Assembly: GCF_001005215.1 (NCBI RefSeq)
Contig: NZ_LBNQ01000025.1
Coordinates: forward strand, 62,001-126,000
DNA length: 64,000 bases
Origin: Lampropedia cohaerens
GTDB lineage: Bacteria; Pseudomonadota; Gammaproteobacteria; Burkholderiales; Burkholderiaceae_C
Direction: 5' to 3'
The position numbers and the translations under genes are program-made. The notes under the pieces were generated by a model. It made no database searches, had not been told where the DNA came from, and saw only the letters and a list, made by a program, of their open reading frames with translations. Positions 48,479 to 58,013 of the stretch are shown here, one piece after another. Numbering within the stretch: the first letter of the stretch is position 1; the number at the start of each line of letters is the position of its first letter.

Positions 48479-49756
48479 GTGACTAAACGTTTGGTCATAG
48501 TCATTCCCGCGCGCTACGGATCCAGCCGTCTCCCAGGCAAACCGCTTGCAGATATCCTAGGCAAACCTATGGTTCAGCACGTGTACGAGGCCGCACTGAA
48601 AGTGCCGGAGGCAGAAGCTGTTATCGTCGCTACTGACGATAAACGTGTGCAAGACGCTGTCGTAGGTTTCGGTGGCCAATGCATCATGACATCAGCCGAG
48701 CATCCGTCTGGCACCGATAGGCTGGTAGAGGTCATGGGTAGTATGGACGCGGATATCTATCTGAACGTCCAAGGCGATGAGCCTTTGGTACGCGCTAAAG
48801 ATTTGTCGCTGCTTGCACAAGCCATGCTTGCGTCCGAATCCCCTCCGGTAGGCACGCTGTGTCATGCCATTGATGCGCAGGAGGCTGACAACCCCAACAT
48901 TGTGAAGGTGGTAGTGGATCACGCCGGTTATGCGCTGTACTTCAGCCGCAGCCTGATTCCTTATCCTCGCGAGAAAGCACACGCTCACTACCTGAAACAT
49001 GTAGGTGTGTATGCGTATAGCAAGCAGACTCTCGCGACATATGCTGATCTGCCCGCATCACCGCTGGAAGCGAGCGAAGTACTGGAGCAACTGCGATTGA
49101 TGTCTGCAGGCATTCGCCTGAAGGTCTTGACCGTGGCTCCCACAGGGCCGGGCGTGGATACGCAAGAGGGTCTAGAGCAAGTGCGCGCCATTCTCAATGG
49201 CAAACCCTACGCTGCGCCAGACCCTCTGGCAAAGGTACGACTGCTCATCACTGACGTGGACGGTGTCCTCACTGATGGCGGATTGTTTTATAACGCCAGC
49301 GGTGAGGCACTGAAACGCTTCCACGTACGCGACGGCCTGGGCATCAAACTGCTCCAACAGCGTGGCGTGCAGGTGGCTGTGCTGTCTGGCCGTGATTCTG
49401 CAGTCCTGCGCAAGCGCATCGCGGACCTGGGGGTGACGTTGTTCAGCCTAGGTGCCAAGGACAAGGCGGCAGAATGCGAGCGGCTGCAGGCAATTGCTGG
49501 TGTCAACCGCGAACAGACCGCATGCATTGGTGATGACAGCATCGACTTGCGCGCCTTTTCTGCTTGCGGCCTCTCTTACGCTGTTGCGGACGCACCTGAC
49601 TACGTAAAGAGGAATGCCACAGGCGTACTGAGTCTGCCCGGAGGCAGTGGAGCGCTACGCGAACTCGCCGACCGCATACTCCGTGCGCAGGGTGCAGGCG
49701 ATGTGCTTGAGTCTGCGCACGCCTACGCTTCTGTTATGAACCAGGTCGTACAATAG
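48479..49756 (+). CDS. Fused CMP-Kdo synthetase and Kdo-8-phosphate phosphatase (KdsB-KdsC)
   Basis: A 425-residue fusion. Residues 1-245 are KdsB: VIPARYGSSRLPGKPL, SGTDRLVEV, NVQGDEPLV and SPLEASEVLEQLRLM. Residues about 252-405 are a KdsC-type HAD phosphatase: LLITDVDGVLTDGG, VRDGLGIKLL, VLSGRDS and GDDSIDLRAF. One chain would thus dephosphorylate Kdo-8-P and activate Kdo with CTP, the two last steps to CMP-Kdo. The order is reversed relative to the reaction sequence. Start is GTG at 48479 with AGGAG 6 bases upstream; the E. coli enzymes are separate. Confidence 0.92.
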   Translation: MTKRLVIVIPARYGSSRLPGKPLADILGKPMVQHVYEAALKVPEAEAVIVATDDKRVQDAVVGFGGQCIMTSAEHPSGTDRLVEVMGSMDADIYLNVQGDEPLVRAKDLSLLAQAMLASESPPVGTLCHAIDAQEADNPNIVKVVVDHAGYALYFSRSLIPYPREKAHAHYLKHVGVYAYSKQTLATYADLPASPLEASEVLEQLRLMSAGIRLKVLTVAPTGPGVDTQEGLEQVRAILNGKPYAAPDPLAKVRLLITDVDGVLTDGGLFYNASGEALKRFHVRDGLGIKLLQQRGVQVAVLSGRDSAVLRKRIADLGVTLFSLGAKDKAAECERLQAIAGVNREQTACIGDDSIDLRAFSACGLSYAVADAPDYVKRNATGVLSLPGGSGALRELADRILRAQGAGDVLESAHAYASVMNQVVQ

Positions 49757-49841
49757 ACAGTTTATTCAAGCATAAGCCCTGACATGCGCTGTTCAATTTT
49801 TTAAAAACTCCATGTCAGAAATAACAGTACGTTGACAAACA

Positions 49842-50825
49842 ATGCTCACAACAGTCGCCAACAACTATGACGCGCTGTCCATCGCGTGTAAAACCATCTC
49901 GATTGAAATCGACGCCCTGCAGGCCATGCGCGACCGTCTTGACCACAGCATTTCCCAGGCGGTAGAAATTATCATGGCCACGCAAGGGCGCGTGGTGGTG
50001 ATAGGAATGGGTAAGTCAGGCATCATCGGTCAGAAAATTGCCGCCACGCTAGCATCGACAGGTACGTCTGCATTCTTTGTCCATCCTGGCGAGGCATTCC
50101 ATGGCGACCTGGGAATGATCAAGCCCGTCGACGTAGCGCTTTTAATCTCGAATTCCGGCGAAACCGAGGAAATACTGCGCATACTTCCATTTCTGGAGCA
50201 CCAAGGCAACAAAATCATTGCCTTGACCGGAAAGTTACATTCTTCTCTGGCACGGCATTCACATGTCGTTCTTGATGTCGGCGTCAGTCGGGAAGCATGC
50301 AGGAACAATCTGGCGCCCACCAGTTCCACTACCACCACCTTGGTGATGGGCGATGCGCTGGCAGTCGCGTTAACGGAGCAACGCGGGTTCGAGCCGGAGG
50401 ATTTTGCCAGATTCCATCCCGGCGGCAGTCTGGGGCGTCGCCTGCTCACCAAAGTGCGCGACGTCATGCATAAACCGCCTCTCCCCATCTGTACTCCTGA
50501 GTACTCGTTCAGGGATGTGGTGAATGTCATTACCAATGGCCGTTTGGGAATGGCTCTGGTGATTGAGAATGAGAAGTTGTTGGGCATCATTACGGATGGC
50601 GACATTCGTCGCGCATTTGACACCCATGAAAACGTGAAGCAATTGTCCGCGCAGGAGATGATGACGCCCGACCCTCTCAGCATTGGACCGGATGTGCGGT
50701 TTGCCGACGCCGAAGCTTTCATGCGTGAAAAGAAGGTGTCGACTCTCGTCGTTAAAAATGATTCTGACTGCGCCGTCGGGATTTTACATATCTACGATCT
50801 TAATCACTCCAAACCGCAGCTTTGA
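49842..50825 (+). CDS. kpsF: Arabinose-5-phosphate isomerase (KdsD/KpsF)
   Basis: Interconverts ribulose-5-phosphate and arabinose-5-phosphate, the entry to Kdo synthesis. 327 residues: SIS domain (VVVIGMGKSGIIGQKIAATLASTGTSAFFVHPGEAFHGDLGM, quoted in parts: GMGKSG, HPGE) and two C-terminal CBS domains (about 205-325). The catalytic-type histidine of HPGEAFHGD is present. It closes the CMP-Kdo gene set kdsA, kdsB-C, kpsF of the capsule locus. Confidence 0.94.
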   Translation: MLTTVANNYDALSIACKTISIEIDALQAMRDRLDHSISQAVEIIMATQGRVVVIGMGKSGIIGQKIAATLASTGTSAFFVHPGEAFHGDLGMIKPVDVALLISNSGETEEILRILPFLEHQGNKIIALTGKLHSSLARHSHVVLDVGVSREACRNNLAPTSSTTTTLVMGDALAVALTEQRGFEPEDFARFHPGGSLGRRLLTKVRDVMHKPPLPICTPEYSFRDVVNVITNGRLGMALVIENEKLLGIITDGDIRRAFDTHENVKQLSAQEMMTPDPLSIGPDVRFADAEAFMREKKVSTLVVKNDSDCAVGILHIYDLNHSKPQL

Positions 50826-51223
50826 TATCTTTTCTCCAAGCTCGTTACGCCATATTTGATTTGCTGTAATTGTGAGACAAACTGCGATGCTGCAGTCCGC
50901 GCCTACGCTTCAATGACGGACGCTGGTTTATATCCACTCTAATAGCAAAAACTAAAGGTAGTCGTTGCGCATTGTGCGTTACCACAACCCGGCATTTGTT
51001 CCTAACGTGCGATAGATCGCATAGGATATTTCACCCTCCCACAGGCATTTGATGTTCACACGGTAACGGACGCAATTAGGAGTCCATCTCACAGACGCAA
51101 CGGTAGAATCATCTGGTTTCAAACCACACCTACGGAAGTGACCAGACGCGACCTGACTTTGTCAGCGGCGCCATCTTAGATGGCGCCGCTCCTGCGCTCG
51201 GGCTTTGAGGATCTGGCATACGC
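50826..51223. other. 398-bp spacer between kpsF and kpsC
   Basis: No gene is recognised. The segment is less GC-rich than its flanks and contains only short frames. The one strong structure is the perfect hairpin at 51164-51190. KpsC may therefore have its own promoter here, or be reached by readthrough. Confidence 0.45.
51164..51190. promoter_or_regulatory. Perfect 12-bp hairpin upstream of kpsC
   Basis: AGCGGCGCCATC (51164-51175), loop TTA, GATGGCGCCGCT (51179-51190): an unbroken stem ending 33 bases before the kpsC ATG. No T-run follows, so it is not a textbook terminator; attenuation, mRNA end protection or a protein-binding palindrome are options. Confidence 0.55.
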
Positions 51224-53284
51224 ATGCTTCCTTACTCAGCTATGCCGCTTCGCTCCAATATCTCAAAGGTCGCAACGTTGTCTACCGGCATTGCCCGCCT
51301 TGTGGCGCTACCTGTTTTACTGGGGCAATCGGTGTCACATGTGCGTGCTTTGCAGCAGCCTTTGGACTTCCAGGCGGTTCTCTGTTGGGGCCTGCGCCCC
51401 AACGCCTCGCGTGCCGAAGCCTATGCAGCAAAACATGGACTGCCACTGTGGCGACTGGAAGACGGTTTTTTGCGTTCGGTCGGGCTAGGCAGTCAGGATT
51501 CCCCGCTTTCTATCGTGCTGGACAAGCAGGGGATTTACTACGACGCCACGCGCGCCAGCGCGCTGGAGGCAGCCATTGCCACCCCTTTGGCATCGCCCCA
51601 GATGCAGCGCGCACAGCAGCTTATGCAGAGCTGGCGCAAGGCACGCGTGTCCAAGTACAACCATTTGCGCGATCCCGCCCTGTCAACGCTGCCCCGCCAC
51701 TTTGTGCTGGTGGCCGATCAGACCTTCGGAGACGCCTCGATTCGTTACGGGCTAGGCGATACGGACAGCTTCAAGCGCATGCTCGATGCGGCGCTGCACA
51801 ACCATCCGGACTGCACCGTGCTGGTGAAGATCCACCCGGACGTCTTCGCCGGGCGCAAGCGTGGCCATTTCGACGTGAAGGCGTTGGCAGCGATGCCGCG
51901 CGTGCAGGTGCTTGCGGATGACGTCCACCCCGTTGCTTTGCTGGAGCACGCCGAGGCGGTGTACACGGTGACCTCGCAGATCGGCTTTGAGGCCTTGCTG
52001 TGGGACAAACCGGTCTACACCTTTGGCATGCCCTTTTATGCTGGCTGGGGTCTTACGCACGATGCGCTGCCAGCGCCTGCGCGCCGCCAGCCAGTTCCGC
52101 TGGAACAACTGGTGCACGCCGCACTGGTGGAGTACCCGCGCTATCTCGATCCTGAGACGGGTCAGCGCTGCGAGGTCGAACGCCTGGTGGAGTGGATGGG
52201 GCTGCAGCGGCGCATGCGCACTCGCCTGCCCAAGCAGGTGTATGCACTGGGCTTTTCCCGTCGCAAGCGCCCGATTGCGCAGCGCTTTCTCGACGGCTCG
52301 CAGGTGGTGTTTACACGGCACATCCGGCAGGTGCCCGCGGGCGCCACCGTGGCACTGTGGGGCCGCAATGCATTGCCGCAGGGGCACCCGGATGCGTCCA
52401 GCCTGCACATTGTGCGTATCGAAGACGGCTTTCTGCGCTCGGTCGGTCTGGGCGCGGATCTGGTGCAGCCGCTTTCATGGATCGTGGATGCGCACGGCAT
52501 TTACTACGACGCCACCACGCCCTCCGGGTTGGAGCTGCTGCTCAAGCACACCCAGTTCACGCCCGCCCTGTGCGAACGCGCAGCGGCATTGCGCGCGCAG
52601 ATCGTGCAGGCAGGCATCACCAAGTACAACACCGGCAGCCGTCAGGCGCCGCCGCTGGCGGAGTTGCGCGCCCGCGCTGGCAGCCGCGCCGTGCTGCTGG
52701 TGATCGGCCAGGTGGAGTCGGACGCGGCACTCGCCTGGGGAGCACCTGCCACGCGCACAAACATCGGCCTGCTGCAGGCCGTGCGCAATGGCAATCCCGA
52801 CGCGTATGTCATCTACAAGCCACACCCAGATGTGCAAGCGCGCTTGCGCGCGCAGGGTCAGGGAGAAGGCAGCGCCGCGCAGTATTGCGACGAAGTGCTG
52901 CCGGATGTGCCACTACCCCGGCTTCTGGATGGAGTCGATGAAGTCCACGTCATGACCTCGCTGGCAGGCTTTGAGGCGCTGCTGCGCGGGCGCAAGGTCG
53001 TAACGCACGGCTGCCCGTTCTACGCAGGCTGGGGCCTGACGGAGGATTTGCTGCCCATGCCACGGCGCCAGCGCCCGCTCACGCTGGATGAACTGGTCGC
53101 AGGTGCGCTGATTCTTTACCCCACATACGTGAGCCAGACGTCGGGCCGTTTCTCCACGCCTGAGCGGACGCTGCAGGAATTGATCGCCTGGCGCGCCCGG
53201 GGCATAAGCACCGCTTCTCGCTGGTTACGCGTCAAGCGCATCCTGCTGCGCGCAGCACAGCAGGCGGGTTGGATCAAGCGCTAG
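51224..53284 (+). CDS. kpsC: Dual Kdo-linker transferase KpsC
   Basis: KpsC extends the poly-Kdo linker of group 2 capsules by alternating two retaining beta-Kdo transferase modules. 686 residues (E. coli about 675). Module 1, about residues 40-335: RLEDGFLRSVGLG, DKQGIYYDAT, VTSQIGFEALLW, PFYAGWGLTHD. Module 2, about 365-650: RIEDGFLRSVGLGADL, AHGIYYDATTPSGLE, MTSLAGFEALLRG, PFYAGWGLTED. The internal duplication is plain. ATG at 51242 is an alternative start. It is the last gene of the capsule locus and converges on ftsZ. Confidence 0.95.
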   Translation: MLPYSAMPLRSNISKVATLSTGIARLVALPVLLGQSVSHVRALQQPLDFQAVLCWGLRPNASRAEAYAAKHGLPLWRLEDGFLRSVGLGSQDSPLSIVLDKQGIYYDATRASALEAAIATPLASPQMQRAQQLMQSWRKARVSKYNHLRDPALSTLPRHFVLVADQTFGDASIRYGLGDTDSFKRMLDAALHNHPDCTVLVKIHPDVFAGRKRGHFDVKALAAMPRVQVLADDVHPVALLEHAEAVYTVTSQIGFEALLWDKPVYTFGMPFYAGWGLTHDALPAPARRQPVPLEQLVHAALVEYPRYLDPETGQRCEVERLVEWMGLQRRMRTRLPKQVYALGFSRRKRPIAQRFLDGSQVVFTRHIRQVPAGATVALWGRNALPQGHPDASSLHIVRIEDGFLRSVGLGADLVQPLSWIVDAHGIYYDATTPSGLELLLKHTQFTPALCERAAALRAQIVQAGITKYNTGSRQAPPLAELRARAGSRAVLLVIGQVESDAALAWGAPATRTNIGLLQAVRNGNPDAYVIYKPHPDVQARLRAQGQGEGSAAQYCDEVLPDVPLPRLLDGVDEVHVMTSLAGFEALLRGRKVVTHGCPFYAGWGLTEDLLPMPRRQRPLTLDELVAGALILYPTYVSQTSGRFSTPERTLQELIAWRARGISTASRWLRVKRILLRAAQQAGWIKR

Positions 53285-53424
53285 AGGCCGAAGGCTGAGC
53301 GCGAGGTGGCTACGGAGATGCCTGCCTGCCCATAACGGCTTCTACCGTTGCAAGCGTCGCGCAATCCCTCACAGGCATAGCAAGCGCTGCGAAGCAAACA
53401 CCTGGGCAACGCCTGCAGGAGGTG

Positions 53425-53452
53425 TAAAAAAAGCGGGGCTTTCGCCCCGCTT
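53425..53452 (-). terminator. Rho-independent terminator after ftsZ
   Basis: On the minus strand AAGCGGGGC-GAAA-GCCCCGCTT is followed by six T (53430-53425), 12 bases past the ftsZ stop. Stem 53431-53439 with 53444-53452. It ends the dcw transcript. Confidence 0.9.
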
Positions 53453-53463
53453 GCCGACTCCGG

Positions 53464-54708
53464 TCAGTCCGCCTGCTTGCGCAGAAAGGCGGGGATCTCC
53501 ACATCGTCCATGCCGCCGGAGGACATCGCGTCCACGCGTGCGGCAGCACTGCTGTCGCGCGGAGTGCGCCAGACCGGAGGCACAGCCAGGTTGTCGTAGC
53601 TCTGGCTGTTGCGGCCCAGCAGTGCGCTGCTGCCCATGCCCAGGCCACCATTGCCGCCACCGGTGCGGCCAGCGCCTTGCAACGGCAGGTTGTCGGTGCC
53701 GGTGCGCAGGCTGCTTTGCACCATGGTCAGGTTCTGGCGGCGCTGCTGGTGGTTGACAAGACCTGTGGCAACCACGGTCACGCGCAGCTCGTCACCCAGG
53801 CTGTCGTCGTAGGCGGCGCCGTAGATGACGTGCGCGTCGTCGCTGGCGTAGGCGTTGACAGTGCTCATCGCCAGCTTGGACTCGGACAGCTTGAGGCTGC
53901 CGCGCGCGGCGGTGACCAGCACCAGGATGCCCTTGGCACCGGACAGATCAATGCCTTCGAGCAGCGGGCAGGCGATGGCCTGCTCGGCTGCGATGCGCGC
54001 ACGGTCGGGGCCGGAGGCGCTGGCAGTGCCCATCATGGCCTTGCCAGGCTCGCTCATGACGGTCTTGACGTCAGCGAAGTCGACGTTGACGTGGCCGTGC
54101 TCGTTGATGATCTCGGCAATGCCGCCCACAGCATTGCGCAGCACATCGTTGGCGATGCCAAAGGCCTCATCCTGCGTGATGTCATCGCCATAGACGGTCA
54201 GCAGCTTCTCGTTGAGCACGACGATCAGGGAGTCGACGTTGTTCTCGAGCTCCTGCAGGCCGACGTCGGCATTCTTCATGCGGCGCGGACCTTCCCACTC
54301 GAAGGGCTTGGTGACCACGCCGACGGTCAGGATGCCCATCTCCTTGGCCACGCGTGCGATCACCGGAGCAGCTCCCGTGCCGGTTCCACCGCCCATGCCT
54401 GCGGTGATGAACAGCATGTGGGCCCCCTCGATGGCCTTGCGGATTTCCGATTCGGCCAACACCGCCGCCTCGCGCCCTTGCTCCGGCTTGCTACCGGCCC
54501 CCAGACCGTTGTTGCCGAGCTGGATGATGCGCTCTGCGGTGCTGCGCGAGAGTGCCTGGGCATCGGTGTTGGCGCAGATGAACTCCACGCCCTGCACGTT
54601 CTTCTCGATCATGTGCTGCACGGCATTGCCGCCGCCGCCGCCCACGCCCAGCACCTTGATGCGGGTTCCTTGAGAAAACGTTTCGTTGTCGATCATTTCG
54701 ATGCTCAT
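53464..54708 (-). CDS. ftsZ: Cell division protein FtsZ
   Basis: The tubulin-like GTPase that forms the Z ring. 414 residues. Seen are IKVLGVGGGGGNAV, CANTDAQAL, the tubulin signature GGGTGTGAAPV, the T7-loop region DFADVKTVM, and the conserved C-terminal peptide VEIPAFLRKQ that binds FtsA and ZipA, after a Gly/Ser-rich linker. It is the last gene of the dcw cluster here; a 193-bp gap from ftsA leaves room for its own promoter. Confidence 0.98.
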   Translation of the reverse strand: MSIEMIDNETFSQGTRIKVLGVGGGGGNAVQHMIEKNVQGVEFICANTDAQALSRSTAERIIQLGNNGLGAGSKPEQGREAAVLAESEIRKAIEGAHMLFITAGMGGGTGTGAAPVIARVAKEMGILTVGVVTKPFEWEGPRRMKNADVGLQELENNVDSLIVVLNEKLLTVYGDDITQDEAFGIANDVLRNAVGGIAEIINEHGHVNVDFADVKTVMSEPGKAMMGTASASGPDRARIAAEQAIACPLLEGIDLSGAKGILVLVTAARGSLKLSESKLAMSTVNAYASDDAHVIYGAAYDDSLGDELRVTVVATGLVNHQQRRQNLTMVQSSLRTGTDNLPLQGAGRTGGGNGGLGMGSSALLGRNSQSYDNLAVPPVWRTPRDSSAAARVDAMSSGGMDDVEIPAFLRKQAD

Positions 54709-54901
54709 GGTGTTGCTCCTTGCGGTTTGAGGGGATGGGAAAACAAAAACTGGTAGATAGATGGATCAATGACAAGCGTCCGTGCGTGCTGCCGGCTGTC
54801 GCGCTCCGGCGGCTCTCGCCCGCAGCGCATACACCACGGACGCACAGGTTCAGGTGGTGGCTGCCAGCCCAGGGCGCGGTCACGGGTGGAGTGCTGCATG
54901 G

Positions 54902-56131
54902 TCAGAAGTTCCCCAGGATGAAGTCGCGGATGCGGGCGAAGACGTTCTTGACCGGCCCTTGCCGCGTCGCCGACTTGTAGCCGCGCTGACGCTCCAGACG
55001 CGCGTCCTCCAGCAGGCCCATCACGGTGGCGGCACGCGGCTGGGCGATCATGTCCGCCAGCGGGCCGGTGTACTGCGGCACGCCCCGGCGCACGGGCTTG
55101 AGGAAGATGTCCTCGCCCAACTCGACCATGCCGGGCATGACGGACGAGCCGCCCGTGAGCACCACACCGCTGGAGAGGATTTCCTCGTAGCCCGATTCAC
55201 GGATGACCTGCTGCACCAGCGAGAAAATTTCCTCCACACGCGGCTCGATCACGCCGGCCAGCGCCTGCTTGTTGATCAGGCGCGGGCCGCGGTCGCCCAG
55301 GCCCGGCACCTCCACCTGGGAGTCGGGGTCGGCCAGCATGGCCTTGGCGCAACCGTTTTCGACCTTGATGTCCTCGGCGTCCTTGGTGGGCGTGCGCAGG
55401 GCCATCGCGATATCGCTGGTAATCAAATCGCCAGCGATGGGAATCACCGCCGTGTGCCGGATGGAGCCACCCGAGAAGATCGCCACGTCGGTCGTGCCGG
55501 CGCCGATGTCCACCAGCACCACACCCAGTTCGCGCTCGTCATCGGTCAGCACCGACAGGCTGGAAGCCAGCGGGTTGAGCGCCAGCTGGTCGACCTCCAG
55601 ACCACAACGGCGCACGCACTTGATGATGTTTTCGGCCGCACTCTGGGCGCCGGTAACGATGTGTACCTTCGCCTCCAGACGCACGCCGCTCATACCGATC
55701 GGTTCCTTGACGTCCTGCCCGTCGATGACGAACTCCTGCGACGCCACCAGCAGCAGCCGCTGGTCGGACGGGATGTTGATGGCCTTGGCGGTCTCGACCA
55801 CACGGGTCACGTCCGCCTGCGTGACTTCCTTTTCCTTGATCGCCACCATGCCGCTGGAGTTGAGGCCGCGGATGTGGCTGCCGGTGATGCCGGTGTAGAC
55901 GCGCTGGATCTTGCAGTCAGCCATCAGCTCGGCCTCGCGCAGCGCCTGCTCAATACTCTGCACCGTCGCCTCGATGTTGACCACCACGCCGCGCTTGAGG
56001 CCGTTGCTGGGCGCCACGCCAAAGCCCGCCAGGCGCAGCTGGCCATCGGGCTGAACTTCAGCTACCACGGCCATGACCTTGGCGGTGCCAATGTCCAACC
56101 CTACGATGACATCCCTGTTTTCTTTTGCCAT
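54902..56131 (-). CDS. ftsA: Cell division protein FtsA
   Basis: The actin-like membrane tether of FtsZ. 409 residues. VGLDIGTAKVMAVVAE (phosphate-1), the 1C domain region MADCKIQRVYTGITGSHI, VLVDIGAGTTDVAIF (phosphate-2), VVLTGGSSVMPG (adenosine) and the C-terminal amphipathic helix NVFARIRDFILGNF that binds the membrane are all present. It lies between ftsQ (47 bases) and ftsZ. Confidence 0.97.
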   Translation of the reverse strand: MAKENRDVIVGLDIGTAKVMAVVAEVQPDGQLRLAGFGVAPSNGLKRGVVVNIEATVQSIEQALREAELMADCKIQRVYTGITGSHIRGLNSSGMVAIKEKEVTQADVTRVVETAKAINIPSDQRLLLVASQEFVIDGQDVKEPIGMSGVRLEAKVHIVTGAQSAAENIIKCVRRCGLEVDQLALNPLASSLSVLTDDERELGVVLVDIGAGTTDVAIFSGGSIRHTAVIPIAGDLITSDIAMALRTPTKDAEDIKVENGCAKAMLADPDSQVEVPGLGDRGPRLINKQALAGVIEPRVEEIFSLVQQVIRESGYEEILSSGVVLTGGSSVMPGMVELGEDIFLKPVRRGVPQYTGPLADMIAQPRAATVMGLLEDARLERQRGYKSATRQGPVKNVFARIRDFILGNF

Positions 56132-56178
56132 GTGCGTCTTCAGTTCATGTAACGGTTGCTGCCAGCCTGTCGTTCATC

Positions 56179-57000
56179 TCACCCTCTGGCACGTGCGGGT
56201 GTGTGCGCCTGCTCTGTCACCACCCCACGCAGGCGGATGGCATAGCCATTGCGATGCCGCAGGTCGGCGTACTCCAGTGCCGATGGCCTGACGCCCAATG
56301 GACCCAGCGCCTGCGGCAATGTCTCGAAAAAATCACTCAGCCGCTGCCCCACCTGCGGCGGCTGGCCGGCGCCAAGCTCCAGGTGCGCACCGTTGGCGAG
56401 AAACAGCTGCCAGTTGCCGCGCGGCGTCAGGTACAGGGCCGAGGGGTGCAGCTGGCTGGCATCGGCCAGATTGCGCGGCACCAAGCCGGACTGCCACTGA
56501 CGCATGAGGAACTGGTACATCGCCAGCACCTGCTGACTCTGCGCGGCAGGACCTGCCAGGCGCGGCAACTGGGCATCGGCGACCTCGCCCCGGTTAGCCT
56601 CGAACACCTCCCCAAAACTGTTGAGCATGGCCGAGCCTTCGGCATCGCCCCACAGGGCCACGGGCTGGTGTTCCTCCAGCCGCACTTGCAGCGTGTTCGG
56701 GAAAGCCCGGCGCAGTTCGGCGTGGCGCACCCAGGGCAGTTGCTCAAAGGCCTGCCGCGCATGCGCCAGGTCCAGCGTGAACAGGTTGCCGCGCAGCTGC
56801 GGCAACACATTGGCGCGCACGCTGATGGCGCTGCTGTGCTGGGCACTGCCATGTACCACCACCTGGGTGATGGCAAAGGCCGGGTTGCGCAGCAGCCACG
56901 TCACGCCTGCCGCACCGGCGAGCAGGAACAGGCTGAAGAACACCATCGAAGCCGTGGCATTCATCAACCGGACGTCAACGGGCGGCAGCGTTTGGCTCAC
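56179..57000 (-). CDS. ftsQ: Cell division protein FtsQ
   Basis: A bitopic divisome protein. 273 residues: short cytoplasmic start ending [11 protein letters not shown], one membrane helix ([18 protein letters not shown]), a POTRA domain ([16 protein letters not shown] ... [31 protein letters not shown], read in parts) and a beta domain. Start is GTG at 57000, overlapping the ddlB stop (GTGA). The next ATG at 56964 would remove the conserved N-terminal residues, so GTG is preferred. Confidence 0.92.
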   Translation of the reverse strand: MSQTLPPVDVRLMNATASMVFFSLFLLAGAAGVTWLLRNPAFAITQVVVHGSAQHSSAISVRANVLPQLRGNLFTLDLAHARQAFEQLPWVRHAELRRAFPNTLQVRLEEHQPVALWGDAEGSAMLNSFGEVFEANRGEVADAQLPRLAGPAAQSQQVLAMYQFLMRQWQSGLVPRNLADASQLHPSALYLTPRGNWQLFLANGAHLELGAGQPPQVGQRLSDFFETLPQALGPLGVRPSALEYADLRHRNGYAIRLRGVVTEQAHTPARARG

Positions 57001-58013
57001 GATGCGGCATCCTCCCCACAGGTGGCCGGCGCATCCAGGCGCGCAGCGGCAAGAATCTGCAGGCACAGCTCGGCATAGTCGACCCCGGCTGCGCGCGCGG
57101 CCATGGGCACCAGCGAATGGCTGGTCATGCCTGGCGATGTGTTGATCTCCAGCAGATACGGCGCGTCATCGCCGGCGCGCAGCATCACGTCGGCGCGGGC
57201 CCAGCCGCGACAACCCAGCGAGCGGTAGGCGTCCAGGCACAGCTGCTGGATGCGCGCCTCCAGCGCGGCAGGCAGGCCGCTCGGGCAGAAGTACTGCGTG
57301 TCGTTGCCGAAGTATTTGTTGTGGTAGTCGTAATTGCCTTGCGGTGCAGCAATGCGAATCAGCGGCAGCGCCCGCAGCTGGCCGCCGAATTCGACCAGCG
57401 CGCAGGTCGTCTCCTGCCCGGCGATGAACTGCTCGCACAGCACTTCATCGTCGTAGCGCGCCGCCAGCGCATAGGCGGCATCAGCCTGACTGGCCTCCAT
57501 CACCTTGGTCAGACCAATGGTGGAGCCTTCGCGGGCGGGCTTGACGATCATGGGCGCGCCCAGCTCGGCCAGCGCCTCGGCGACCTGGGCGGGCGCGTTC
57601 ACCAGCCGCCACGCCGGGGTGGCCAGTCCGTCGGCCTGCCACAGGCGCTTGGTCAGCACCTTGTCCATGGCCATGGCCGAGGCCCCTACTCCCGGGCCTG
57701 TATACGGAATCCGCAACAGCTCCAGCAGACCCTGGATGGTGCCGTCCTCACCGCCACGTCCATGCAGGGCGATAAAGCAGCGGGCAAAGCCCTGCTCCTT
57801 CAGCTCCCACAAGGGGCGCCGCCCCGTATCGAACGGATGTGCATCGACGCCGCGCGAGCGCAATGCCTGCAGCACGCCCTCACCCGACATCAGCGACACT
57901 TCGCGCTCGGCGGAGGTGCCGCCCAGCAGCACTGCGACCTTGCCCATGGCCGCCGGGTCAATGGCCGGCAGGGCAATGGCGTTGGCGGCCTCGCGTGTCA
58001 CGTGCGCGGTCAT
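56997..58013 (-). CDS. ddlB: D-alanine--D-alanine ligase
   Basis: Joins two D-alanines for the peptidoglycan stem peptide. 338 residues. [19 protein letters not shown], the [19 protein letters not shown] motif, [15 protein letters not shown], and the ATP-grasp end [17 protein letters not shown] are typical. It overlaps murC and ftsQ by four bases each. Confidence 0.96.
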   Translation of the reverse strand: MTAHVTREAANAIALPAIDPAAMGKVAVLLGGTSAEREVSLMSGEGVLQALRSRGVDAHPFDTGRRPLWELKEQGFARCFIALHGRGGEDGTIQGLLELLRIPYTGPGVGASAMAMDKVLTKRLWQADGLATPAWRLVNAPAQVAEALAELGAPMIVKPAREGSTIGLTKVMEASQADAAYALAARYDDEVLCEQFIAGQETTCALVEFGGQLRALPLIRIAAPQGNYDYHNKYFGNDTQYFCPSGLPAALEARIQQLCLDAYRSLGCRGWARADVMLRAGDDAPYLLEINTSPGMTSHSLVPMAARAAGVDYAELCLQILAAARLDAPATCGEDAAS

